64,000 nucleotides of DNA from a bacterium (lineage in GTDB: Bacteria; Acidobacteriota; Polarisedimenticolia; Polarisedimenticolales; Polarisedimenticolaceae). The number at the start of each line of letters is the position of its first letter. Positions within the stretch are counted from its first letter, which is position 1. Below are positions 47,686 through 56,055 of the stretch, piece after piece. The DNA is taken from positions 1 through 64,000 of the forward strand of contig JAAELQ010000317.1 in NCBI GenBank assembly GCA_024226515.1. The letters are read 5' to 3'. The notes beneath the pieces were generated by a model. That model saw nothing but the letters and a program-made list of their open reading frames with translations, searched no databases and was not told where the DNA came from. Position numbers and translations under genes: made by a program.

Positions 47686-48741
47686 CTACAGCTTGGCCGG
47701 AGGCAGCAGGTAGCGCACCCGCCCCTCCGTCTCGGCGGTCAGGCCGGGAGCGAATCTCAACCGCTCCTCGAGCGACCCCGAGGCCAGCAATTCGGGCCCC
47801 CGATCGCCGCGCACCAGCAGCACCGCCTCGACGCGCCGCGAGCGCGTGAGCAGGTCCGCCCCGCGATGCGAGCCGGCGACCAGCAGCGCCGTCGCGACCG
47901 CGTCGGCGTCCGCCGCGCTGTCGGCCACGGCGACCGCGACCAGCACGTCGCTCGCCGCCGGCCGCCCCGTCGCCGGGTCGAGGACGACGGGGCACGCGGC
48001 ACCGGCGTCGCGCACCCCGCTGGAGGCGATCCCCCGGTTGGCGACCAGCAACCCGAGCCAGTCGTCGGTCGCGGTCCCGCGCGGGTCGGCCAGCTCCACC
48101 CAGTGCCCGAGCTCGTCGGGGGGCCAGCCCCAGGCGTAGGCGTTGCCGCCGAGCCTCAGCACCCCCCCGTGGTTGCCCGTGCGCGTGAAGGCGCGCGCGG
48201 CGGCGTCCAGAGCGAAGCCCTTCGACACGCCCCCGAGGTCGAGCGACATGCCGGGTGCGAGGAAGTGCACCGTGCGCACCTCCTCGGCGATCGCCACCTC
48301 GGCCCAGCCGACGCGCCCCAGCGCCGCCTCGATCGCGGCCGCATCGGGCGCCCCTCCCGTGGAGTCCCGCCACAGCGCGGTCAGCGGCGCGACGGTGGGG
48401 TCGAAGGCCCCCCGGCTGGCGCGGGCCCAGTCCAGCGCCAGCAGCGCCATGCGAAACAGGTCCCGGTCCTCCACGCGGTAGTGGCCGGCGCCGGCCTCGA
48501 CATTCAGCCGCGCCAGCTCCCCGTCCGCGTCGCCGGGATCCACGAGCGCCTCGACCTTCTCGATCGCTTCGCGGAACTCCTCGAGCGCCAGATCGGCGTC
48601 TCGTTCGGTGATGGTGTAGATCTCGGCCTCCGCCCGATCCCCCATCGCCGCCCATCCGGAACTGCGGTGCACCGGGTCCGGGCAGCCCGTGCCCAGCAGG
48701 ACCAGGGTCGAGACCCCGACGATCAGCGTAGCTCTGGGCAC
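47686..48741 (-). CDS. ApbE-like FAD:protein FMN transferase (lipoprotein)
   Basis: The 351-residue product starts with a lipoprotein signal ending LLGTGC. MSLDLGGVSKGFALD near residue 165 is the ApbE signature (DLGGIAKGxAxD), GGVLRLGGNAYAWG follows, and VVLDPATGRPA near 245 is the DPxTG motif. ApbE attaches FMN to threonine in redox proteins such as Na+-NQR or nitrous oxide reductase maturation; no such target gene is in the window. The GTG start has AGGAGGTG before it. Confidence 0.85.
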   Translation of the reverse strand: MPRATLIVGVSTLVLLGTGCPDPVHRSSGWAAMGDRAEAEIYTITERDADLALEEFREAIEKVEALVDPGDADGELARLNVEAGAGHYRVEDRDLFRMALLALDWARASRGAFDPTVAPLTALWRDSTGGAPDAAAIEAALGRVGWAEVAIAEEVRTVHFLAPGMSLDLGGVSKGFALDAAARAFTRTGNHGGVLRLGGNAYAWGWPPDELGHWVELADPRGTATDDWLGLLVANRGIASSGVRDAGAACPVVLDPATGRPAASDVLVAVAVADSAADADAVATALLVAGSHRGADLLTRSRRVEAVLLVRGDRGPELLASGSLEERLRFAPGLTAETEGRVRYLLPPAKL

Positions 48742-48758
48742 ACCGCACCTCCTCGGGC

Positions 48759-48764
48759 ATTGTA
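48759..48764 (-). promoter_or_regulatory. -10 element of apbE-like gene
   Basis: The minus-strand hexamer TACAAT lies 17 bases before the GTG start, in the gap of 82 bases shared with the divergent 2-oxoglutarate E1 gene. Confidence 0.4.
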
Positions 48765-48786
48765 GCCACGGAATCGCTCGATTCGA

Positions 48787-48815
48787 TTGCCCCGGTCATG
48801 TGCCGGAGCTAGGAT
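48787..48815 (+). promoter_or_regulatory. Promoter of the 2-oxoglutarate E1 fusion gene, likely leaderless
   Basis: TTGCCC (48787-48792) and TAGGAT (48810-48815) are 17 bases apart. A start point about seven bases downstream falls at 48822-48824, on or beside the ATG at 48824. No Shine-Dalgarno sequence is present. Confidence 0.55.
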
Positions 48816-48823
48816 TGCCTTTC

Positions 48824-51800
48824 ATGGCCAAGTTCGGACACAACCTGGGGTACATCGACGAGCTGTTCCGCCGCTTCCAGGCGAACCCGCAGGCCGTCTC
48901 GGAGGCGTGGCGCGAGTTCTTCAAGGACTATCGCCCCGACCCCGCGACCGAGCCGCCGCGCCCGGCGCCCGCGGAGTCGAAGCCGGCCGGGCCGGCGCCC
49001 GCACCGCCGGCGGCCGCCAACGCCCGCCCACTGCGCGGCATCGCGGCCAAGATCGTCGAGAACATGGCGGCCAGCATCGAGGTGCCGACCGCGACCTCGG
49101 TGCGCACGATCCCGGTCAAGATGCTGGAAGAGAACCGGCGCGTGGCCAACCTGCACCAGCAGAACGTCGCCGGCCCCAAGATCTCGTTCACCCACCTCAT
49201 CGCCTGGGCCATCGTCCAGTCGCTGAAGCAGCATCCGGGCATGAACGTCGCCTACGCCGAGATCGACGGGAAGCCGCACGTCGTGCCGCGCGACGAGATC
49301 CGCCTCGGTCTGGCCATCGACGTCTCGAAGAACGGCGAGCGCGTACTCCTCGTGCCGAACATCAAGCACGCCGAACAGCTCGACTTCCCGGCGCTCGTCG
49401 CGGCGTACGACGACCTCGTGCTGCGCGCGCGCAACAACGAGCTGACCCTCGAGGACTACGAGGGGACGACGGTGACGTTGACCAACCCCGGGATGCTGGG
49501 CACCGCGCTGTCGGTGCCGCGCCTGATGCAGGGCCAGGGCGCGATCATCGGCGTCGGCGCGATCAGCTATCCGGGCGAGTACTCCGGCATGGCCCCGGAG
49601 ATGATCTCGCAGCTCGGCATCTCGCGCGTGATGTCGGTCACCAGCACGTACGACCACCGCGTGATCCAGGGCGCCGAGTCCGGCCGCTTCCTGGCGACGC
49701 TGGACAAGTTGCTACAGGGCGAGCAGGACACGTTCGCCCGCATCTTCGGCGAGATCGGCGTCCCGCAAGAGCCGCTGCGCTGGGCGGGTGACCGCAATCC
49801 GCCGATCCTGGGCGGGGCGAACAACGCGGAGGCGATCGCCAAACAGGCCGGCGTCCTGCAGTTGATCCGCTGCTACCGCGTGCGCGGCCATCTGTGGGCC
49901 GACCTCAACCCGTTGGGCTACGAGCCCGAGCCGAACCCCGAGCTCGAGCTGTCGACCTACGGGCTGTCGGTGTGGGACCTCGACCGCGAGTTCGTCGCCG
50001 GCAACCTGGGCGGCGAGCGCGGGATGCTGCGCCTGCGCGACATCCTCGAGACGCTGCAGCGCACCTACTGCCATCACATCGCCGTCGAGTACATGCACAT
50101 CCCCGACTCCGAGTCACGACACTGGCTGCAGGAGCGACTCGAGTCCCCGTCCGCGACCGAACCGCTTCCACGCGAGATGCAGGTCGAGATCCTCAAGAAG
50201 CTCAACGCCGCCGAGGCGTTCGAGACCTTCCTGCACACGAGCTATGTCGGACAGAAGAGATTCTCGCTGGAAGGCGCCGAGACGCTGATCCCGATGCTGC
50301 ACTTCCTGCTGGCCGACGCTGCTGAAGCCGAGATCGATGCGGCCGTCATCGGCATGGCGCACCGCGGTCGGCTCAACGTGCTGGCGCACGTGGTCGGGAA
50401 GTCGTACGGGCAGATCTTCCGCGAGTTCGAGGGCATCGACCCGCGCACCGCGCTCGGCTCGGGCGACGTGAAGTACCACCTCGGCGCGAGCGGCCGTTTC
50501 ACCTCCGCCGACGGCAAGATCGTCGACGTCGAGGTCGCGTCGAATCCGAGCCATCTCGAGGCGGTCAATCCGGTCGTCGAGGGGATGGTACGAGCGCGCC
50601 AGGACAGGAGAAACGACGCCGACCGCAGCAGCGTGCTGCCTCTGCTGCTGCACGGCGACGCCGCGTTCGCGGGGCAGGGCGTCGTCGCCGAGACGCTGAA
50701 CCTCTCGCAGCTTCAGGGCTACCGCACGGGCGGCACCGTGCACGTCGTGATCAACAACCAGATCGGATTCACCACTGGCCCGAAGGACGCGCGCTCTTCG
50801 ACCTACGCCACCGACGTGGCGAAGATGGTCCGCGCGCCGATCTTCCACGTCAACGGCGACCAGCCCGAGGAGGCGGTGCGCGTCATCCGTCACGCACTGG
50901 CCTTCCGCCAGGCGTTCCAGCGGGACGTCGTCGTCGACCTCGTCTGCTACCGGCGCTGGGGCCACAACGAGGCGGACGACCCTTCCTACACGCACCCACT
51001 GCTGTACGACAAGATTCGCGAGCACCGCTCGGTGCGCAAGCTGTACACCGAACAGCTGCTGCGCCGCGGCGACTTCGACGTCGAGACCGCCGAGAACGCG
51101 CTCGAGGACTACCGGCGTCGGCTGCGCGAGGTGCACGACGAGGTCCGGCAGGCCCGGCAAGAGGGCCAGCCCGAGCCGGCGCGTCGCGAGCTGGAGGCCG
51201 TCGAGGGCGTCGCGCGGCCGCATCGCGACAGCGGCGTGCCGCTCGACAGCCTGCGGCGCGTGCTCGCCGGACTCGAACGGCGCCCGGACGGGTTCGAGGC
51301 GCACAAGAAGCTGGCGCGCCAGCTCGCGCACCGGACCGACCGCTTCGAGGAGGGACGGATCGACTGGGCGCTGGCCGAGGCACTGGCCTTCGGCTCGCTC
51401 GTGTACGACGGGTGCGAGGTACGCCTTTCGGGTGAGGACAGCGGCCGCGGGACGTTCAGCCAGCGCCACGCGGTGCTGTATGACCATCGCAACGCACAGA
51501 CCTTCTGTCCGTTGGCGGAATTGCCGGACGCCGGCGGCAAGTTCCAGGTGTTCGACAGCCTGCTGTCGGAGTTCGCCGTGCTCGGCTTCGAGTACGGGTA
51601 CAGCGTGGAGCACCCCGAGGCGCTCGTGCTGTGGGAGGCGCAGTTCGGCGACTTCGCCAACGGCGCGCAGGTGATCATCGACCAGTTCCTCGTCTGCTCG
51701 GAGCAGAAGTGGGGCCAGAAGAGCAGTCTCGTCCTGTTGCTGCCTCACGGCTACGAGGGCCAGGGGCCCGAGCACTCGACCGCGCGGCTGGAACGCTTCC

Positions 51801-52438
51801 TGCAACTCGCCGCGCGCGGCAATATCCAGATCGCTTCACCCAGCACTCCGGCGCAGTACTTCCATCTGCTACGCAGCCAGACGCTGCAGGACGTCCGCCG
51901 GCCGCTGGTGGTGATGACGCCGAAGAGCCTGTTACGCCTGCCGGCATGCGTCTCACAGCCCGACGAGTTGACGCAGGGCTGCTTCGAGGTTCTGCGCCGC
52001 GATCCGCGCATCGAGGCGGAGCGGCCGTTGCGCCGCCTCGTGCTGTGCAGCGGCAAGCTGTTCTACGACCTCGACGCGGAGCGCAACAAACGCGAGATCG
52101 ACGACGTGGCGATCTGCTGCGTCGAGCAGTTGTACCCGTTCCCCGGGGCGTCGCTGGCCGGACTGTTCGAGAAGCTGTCCGACGTCAAGGACATCGTCTG
52201 GGCACAGGAAGAATCGCGCAACATGGGCGCGTGGAGCTTCTTCGAGGATCGCGCGCGCTCGTACCTGGCCGAAGGTCAGACGCTGCGCTACGTCGGCAGG
52301 CCGCGCAGCGCCAGTCCGGCAACCGGGTCGGCCAAACGGCACGCCATCGAGCAAGAGGCGATCGTGCAGGAGGCGTTGCTCGACGCTCCGACTCCCGCGG
52401 CGCCGCGCCGGCGGACGGCCGCCGCGAAACGCGGCTAG
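48824..52438 (+). CDS. kgd: Multifunctional 2-oxoglutarate decarboxylase/dehydrogenase E2-E1 fusion (Kgd/OdhA type)
   Basis: The 1204-residue protein begins with the E1 N-terminal helix (IDELFRRFQANPQAVSEAW). An E2-like succinyltransferase core occupies about residues 70-300, with the catalytic STYDHRVIQGAESG (His278), but there is no lipoyl domain. The E1 part follows: MAHRGRLNVLAHVVGKSYGQ, HGDAAFAGQGVVAETLNL, INNQIGFTT. This architecture is that of mycobacterial Kgd and corynebacterial OdhA. It decarboxylates 2-oxoglutarate with TPP for the TCA cycle and needs a separate lipoylated E2 and E3, not seen here. The A/P-rich linker (residues 40-66) is typical. The ATG at 48824 directly begins the conserved N-terminus. 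Confidence 0.94.
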   Translation: MAKFGHNLGYIDELFRRFQANPQAVSEAWREFFKDYRPDPATEPPRPAPAESKPAGPAPAPPAAANARPLRGIAAKIVENMAASIEVPTATSVRTIPVKMLEENRRVANLHQQNVAGPKISFTHLIAWAIVQSLKQHPGMNVAYAEIDGKPHVVPRDEIRLGLAIDVSKNGERVLLVPNIKHAEQLDFPALVAAYDDLVLRARNNELTLEDYEGTTVTLTNPGMLGTALSVPRLMQGQGAIIGVGAISYPGEYSGMAPEMISQLGISRVMSVTSTYDHRVIQGAESGRFLATLDKLLQGEQDTFARIFGEIGVPQEPLRWAGDRNPPILGGANNAEAIAKQAGVLQLIRCYRVRGHLWADLNPLGYEPEPNPELELSTYGLSVWDLDREFVAGNLGGERGMLRLRDILETLQRTYCHHIAVEYMHIPDSESRHWLQERLESPSATEPLPREMQVEILKKLNAAEAFETFLHTSYVGQKRFSLEGAETLIPMLHFLLADAAEAEIDAAVIGMAHRGRLNVLAHVVGKSYGQIFREFEGIDPRTALGSGDVKYHLGASGRFTSADGKIVDVEVASNPSHLEAVNPVVEGMVRARQDRRNDADRSSVLPLLLHGDAAFAGQGVVAETLNLSQLQGYRTGGTVHVVINNQIGFTTGPKDARSSTYATDVAKMVRAPIFHVNGDQPEEAVRVIRHALAFRQAFQRDVVVDLVCYRRWGHNEADDPSYTHPLLYDKIREHRSVRKLYTEQLLRRGDFDVETAENALEDYRRRLREVHDEVRQARQEGQPEPARRELEAVEGVARPHRDSGVPLDSLRRVLAGLERRPDGFEAHKKLARQLAHRTDRFEEGRIDWALAEALAFGSLVYDGCEVRLSGEDSGRGTFSQRHAVLYDHRNAQTFCPLAELPDAGGKFQVFDSLLSEFAVLGFEYGYSVEHPEALVLWEAQFGDFANGAQVIIDQFLVCSEQKWGQKSSLVLLLPHGYEGQGPEHSTARLERFLQLAARGNIQIASPSTPAQYFHLLRSQTLQDVRRPLVVMTPKSLLRLPACVSQPDELTQGCFEVLRRDPRIEAERPLRRLVLCSGKLFYDLDAERNKREIDDVAICCVEQLYPFPGASLAGLFEKLSDVKDIVWAQEESRNMGAWSFFEDRARSYLAEGQTLRYVGRPRSASPATGSAKRHAIEQEAIVQEALLDAPTPAAPRRRTAAAKRG

Positions 52439-52453
52439 CGCGCCCTCACGAAC

Positions 52454-53986
52454 CTAGTCCTTCTTCTCGTCCCCCAGCGCGGCGCGCAGTTTCTCCGCCA
52501 GGCTGGTGCCGAAGTTGCCGGGGTCGACGTGGCCTCCGCGACCGGAGTCGCGGTTGCTGCGCGAGGGGTCGTCGATGCGCGGCTTGGAATCGCGGCGCGC
52601 CTGCGGCCGGGCCTCGAAGCCCGGCTTGGCGAGACGGATGCGACGGCCGCCCTCCTCGATGCCCACCACCTCGACCTCGACCTCGTCACCGCCGGCAAAA
52701 CGCCGAGTGAGATCGGCGTCGCGCGGGGCGCCGATGAACTCGCGCGGCATCAGGCCGACGCGGCCGGGGCCGAGCCAGACGAAGACGCCGAAGCGTTCGA
52801 TACGCTGCACGCGGCCCTTCAGCTTGGCCCCGGTCTCCAGCGGCGCGTCGGCAGCGAGCGCCTCGCCCTCGGACGGCAGCGTCAGCGAGATGCGACGCTT
52901 TCCGGGGTCGACGGAGAGCACGAGCCATTCTTTCTCCTGCCCGACCTCGAGCCCGTCCTTCCAGCCCAACCGGGCCGGCGGGAACTCGCTGGCCGGGGCC
53001 AGCCCCTCGAGGTCCGGCGCGAGCCGGACGAACGCGCCGAAGTCGGTGATGCGCTCGACCTTGCCCGGGTAGCTCTTGCCGACGTCGAACTTCTCCGCCA
53101 CGCCCTTCCACGGATCCTCGGTCGCCTGACGCATGCTCAACGAGATGCGCCCGCGTCCCTCGTCGACCTTGAGCACCTTGACCTGCACGTCGTCGCCGAC
53201 CTTGACGATGTCCTCGGCCTTCGCGGCGCGCGAGTGCGAGAGCTCGGAGACGTGCACCAGACCCTTCACGCCCGCGCCGAGGTCGACGAACGCGCCGAAC
53301 GCCGCGACGCCGGTGATGCGGCCGCGCATCACGGTGCCCTCGACGAGCGTCGCGCGCACCGCCTTGGCGTTTTCCTGTCGTTCCTCGTCCAGCAACGCGC
53401 GGCGCGAGACCACGATATCGTCGCCGCCGCGGCGAATCTGCGTGATGCGGAACTCGAGCGTCTGGCCGACCTTCGACTCGGCTTCGGTGACACGCTCGAC
53501 GTCGACCTGCGAGTGAGGGCAGAACGCGCGGACCTTGCCCAGCTTGACCTCGTAGCCGCCCTTGATCACCTTCTCGACCTTGCCCTCGATGGGCAGGCCG
53601 GCACGGAACGAACGATAGAGCGACGAACGTAACGCCTGCGGCAGCGAGCTGCGCGGGCCCGGTTTCTTTTTCTTCTCCGCCGGCTCCGACGTGCCCGGCT
53701 CTGCCTTCGACGTGGCAGCGACATCGTCCGCGCCTTCCGTCGGAGGCGCGGCTGCCTCTTGCGCCGGCTCCGTGGCCGGTGCCTCGGCAGGCTGCGCATT
53801 GGACGCGTCGGCGACAGGCTCGGCGGGCGTCTCGTTGGACGCGTCGGCGACGGGCTCGGCGGGCGTCTCGCTCGGCGCCTCGGCGGCGGGCTCGGGCCCG
53901 GCCGGCGTCGGCGTCGGAATCTCGGCCGCAGGCTCGGCGGCAGGCACAGCCTCGGTCGCGTTTTCCGTCTTGGGTTCTTCGCTCAC
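52454..53986 (-). CDS. Four-domain S1 RNA-binding protein (rpsA-like)
   Basis: The 510-residue protein has an N-terminal region of about 125 residues, rich in Ala, Glu and Pro with a duplicated ETPAEPVADASN unit. Four S1 domains follow: GLPIEGKVEKVIKGGYEV near 145, VMRGRITGVAAFGAFVDLG near 235, YPGKVERITDFGAFVRL near 320 and LKGRVQRIERFGVFVWLGPG near 400. A basic tail closes it. The four S1 repeats suggest an RNA-chaperone or S1-like ribosome function. The GTG at 53986 is taken as start because the repetitive segment begins there; it is convergent with the 2-oxoglutarate E1 gene. Confidence 0.88.
   Translation of the reverse strand: MSEEPKTENATEAVPAAEPAAEIPTPTPAGPEPAAEAPSETPAEPVADASNETPAEPVADASNAQPAEAPATEPAQEAAAPPTEGADDVAATSKAEPGTSEPAEKKKKPGPRSSLPQALRSSLYRSFRAGLPIEGKVEKVIKGGYEVKLGKVRAFCPHSQVDVERVTEAESKVGQTLEFRITQIRRGGDDIVVSRRALLDEERQENAKAVRATLVEGTVMRGRITGVAAFGAFVDLGAGVKGLVHVSELSHSRAAKAEDIVKVGDDVQVKVLKVDEGRGRISLSMRQATEDPWKGVAEKFDVGKSYPGKVERITDFGAFVRLAPDLEGLAPASEFPPARLGWKDGLEVGQEKEWLVLSVDPGKRRISLTLPSEGEALAADAPLETGAKLKGRVQRIERFGVFVWLGPGRVGLMPREFIGAPRDADLTRRFAGGDEVEVEVVGIEEGGRRIRLAKPGFEARPQARRDSKPRIDDPSRSNRDSGRGGHVDPGNFGTSLAEKLRAALGDEKKD
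53799..53870 (-). repeat. Two 36-bp tandem copies (ETPAEPVADASN)
   Basis: 53799-53834 and 53835-53870 are identical except for one base, and each encodes twelve residues in the acidic-proline part of the S1 protein. The near-identity suggests a recent in-frame duplication. Confidence 0.85.
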
Positions 53987-54110
53987 GGCATGACCTCGCA
54001 CGACCGGCAGCGGGAGCGCACACTCCTGCTCTCGATAGGGAATCCGTCGGACGGCCGTGCCGAGAGCATTGTGCCACAAACGCCGGGAGAGCAACCGACT
54101 ATCGCGGTTC

Positions 54111-54139
54111 CTGACAGGCGGGGGTGCCTGTGTCATGCT
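54111..54139 (+). promoter_or_regulatory. Promoter of the quinone oxidoreductase-murB pair, likely leaderless
   Basis: CTGACA (54111-54116) and CATGCT (54134-54139) are 17 bases apart. The expected start point falls at about 54146-54148, next to the ATG at 54149. No ribosome-binding sequence is seen. Confidence 0.45.
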
Positions 54140-54148
54140 GCCCGGGGT

Positions 54149-55129
54149 ATGAGGGCGATCGTCATCGAGCGGCCCGGAGGGCCTGAGGTCCTGCAGCTTC
54201 GGGAGGTCGCGGACCCGGTACCGGGACCGCGCGAAGTGCTTGTCGCGGTCCGGGCCACCGCGCTGAACCGAGCGGATCTGCTGCAGCGCCTGGGCCGCTA
54301 TCCCGCGCCGGCCGGCTGGCCCCAGGAGATCCCGGGACTCGAATTCGCGGGGGAAATCGTCAAAACCGGGGCCGCGGTGGACCGTCTGCGCTGCGGGGAT
54401 CGCGTCATGGGTCTGCTCGGCGGCGGCGGGTATGCCGAGCTCGTCCGCCTCGACGAGCGGCTCTGCATGCGCATCCCACCCCAGTTGGACTGGGCCGAGG
54501 CCGCCGCGATCCCGGAAGCGTTTTTGACCTCCTTCGACGCGCTGTTCCTGCAGGGCGGTCTGTCGGTGGGCGAGACCGTGCTGATCCACGCGGCGGGCTC
54601 CGGAGTCGGCACCGCCGCCGTCCAGCTGGCGTTGAGCGTCGGGGCACGCGTGGTCGCGCTCTCGCGCACCGAGCAGAAACGAAGGCGCCTCGAACAGTTC
54701 GGTGCGTTACGGACGCTCGACCCCGCGCGAGAGGGGCTCGCCGAGCAGATCCGGCTCGCGTCGAACGATGACGGCGTCGACCTCGTCCTCGACCTCGTCG
54801 GTGGGCCCGCCTTCGGGCTCAACGCCGACGTGCTGCGCCGCCGAGGCCGCTGGGTCGTCCTCGGACTGCTCGGCGGAGCGCGCGCGGAGACGAACCTCGG
54901 GCTGCTGATGCAGAAGCGCATCAACCTGACCGGCAGCGTCCTGCGCTCGCGCCCGATCGAGGAGCACGTCGCGCTCGTGCGCAGCTTCTCGCACCAGGTG
55001 CTGCCGCTGCTCGCCTCCGGCGTGCTGCACCCCGTCGTTCACGCGACGCTGCCGCTCGAACGCGCCGCCGACGCACACGCGATGCTCGAGCGCAACGACA
55101 GCTTCGGCAAGATCGTGTTGCAGGTATGA
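54149..55129 (+). CDS. NAD(P)H quinone oxidoreductase, PIG3 type
   Basis: The 326-residue medium-chain reductase starts MRAIVIERPGGPEVLQL. It has TALNRADLLQRLGRYPAPAG near 38 (the PIG3 signature), the GGGGYAE loop near 91 and IHAAGSGVGTAAVQLA near 146-161 for NADPH binding. SGVLHPVVHATLPLERAADAH ends the pattern. The family reduces quinones; the true substrate is unknown. The stop overlaps murB by four bases (ATGA). Confidence 0.92.
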   Translation: MRAIVIERPGGPEVLQLREVADPVPGPREVLVAVRATALNRADLLQRLGRYPAPAGWPQEIPGLEFAGEIVKTGAAVDRLRCGDRVMGLLGGGGYAELVRLDERLCMRIPPQLDWAEAAAIPEAFLTSFDALFLQGGLSVGETVLIHAAGSGVGTAAVQLALSVGARVVALSRTEQKRRRLEQFGALRTLDPAREGLAEQIRLASNDDGVDLVLDLVGGPAFGLNADVLRRRGRWVVLGLLGGARAETNLGLLMQKRINLTGSVLRSRPIEEHVALVRSFSHQVLPLLASGVLHPVVHATLPLERAADAHAMLERNDSFGKIVLQV

Positions 55130-56037
55130 CGGACGACCTCGGCGATCGGCTCCGGAGCGACGGTTTCCGCGGCGAGATCGAGCGCGAGGCCTGTCTGGCT
55201 CCGTACACGACGTGGCGCATCGGTGGACCCGCCGAGTTGCTCGTCTCTCCCGCGGACGCCGAGGACGTCGCGCGCGCGCTGCGCTGGGCGAGCGACGCGG
55301 GCGTCGGCTGGCGCGTGCTGGGCAACGGCTCGAATCTGCTCGTCGCCGACTCCGGCGTGCGCGGAGTCGTGCTGCGCATCCGGCGCTGCCTGGACCGCGT
55401 CGAGCACGACGGCGCGCTTCGCATCGATGCCGGCGCGGGGGCGTTCTTTCCCGCGGTGGCGCGCCGCGCCGCGCGCGAGGGGCTGGCCGGCATCGAGTTC
55501 GGCGCCGGAATCCCCGGGACGATCGGCGGCGCGATCGTGATGAACGCCGGCTGGCACGAATACGAGATCGGCAACTGGGTCGAGCGCGTCACGTTCGCCG
55601 ACGAGCTGGGCGCCGTGCACGAGTTGCAGGGCGAGGAGTGCGCGTTCGGCTACCGCAGCAGTCGTTTTCACCGGCAGCGCGGCATCGTCCTCGGCGCGCT
55701 CCTGCGGCTCGAGCGCGGCGACGCGGTCGAGATCGAGAAGCGACTCGACGCCTTCGCCGAGTCGCGCAAGGCGAACCAGCCGACCGGGCTGCCGTCCTGC
55801 GGGTCCGTGTTCATCCAACCGCCCGGCGATTTCGCGGGACGCCTGATCGACGAGGCGGGCCTCAAGGGCAGGCGTGTCGGCGCGATCGAGGTCTCGCCCA
55901 AGCACGCCAACTTCTTCGTCAATCTGGGAGGAGGCACGGCGGCCGACGTGCTGCGCCTCGTCGAGCGGGTCGAGGCCGCGGTGCGCGACGCGTTCGGTGT
56001 CGAGTTGACGCGCGAGTTCGAGTTCTGGGCCGACTGA
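55126..56037 (+). CDS. murB: UDP-N-acetylenolpyruvoylglucosamine reductase
   Basis: The 303-residue FAD enzyme reduces the enolpyruvyl ether made by MurA. It has APYTTWRIGGPAEL near residue 25, LGNGSNLLVAD near 65, FGAGIPGTIGGAIVMNAG near 125 and YRSSRF near 182. The catalytic serine is in SCGSVFIQP near 226. The end SPKHANFFVN is family-typical. Its start is set by the ATGA overlap with the quinone oxidoreductase gene. It lies apart from murA and from any division cluster. Confidence 0.96.
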   Translation: MTDDLGDRLRSDGFRGEIEREACLAPYTTWRIGGPAELLVSPADAEDVARALRWASDAGVGWRVLGNGSNLLVADSGVRGVVLRIRRCLDRVEHDGALRIDAGAGAFFPAVARRAAREGLAGIEFGAGIPGTIGGAIVMNAGWHEYEIGNWVERVTFADELGAVHELQGEECAFGYRSSRFHRQRGIVLGALLRLERGDAVEIEKRLDAFAESRKANQPTGLPSCGSVFIQPPGDFAGRLIDEAGLKGRRVGAIEVSPKHANFFVNLGGGTAADVLRLVERVEAAVRDAFGVELTREFEFWAD

Positions 56038-56055
56038 GGGATCGGCTCCCGAGGA

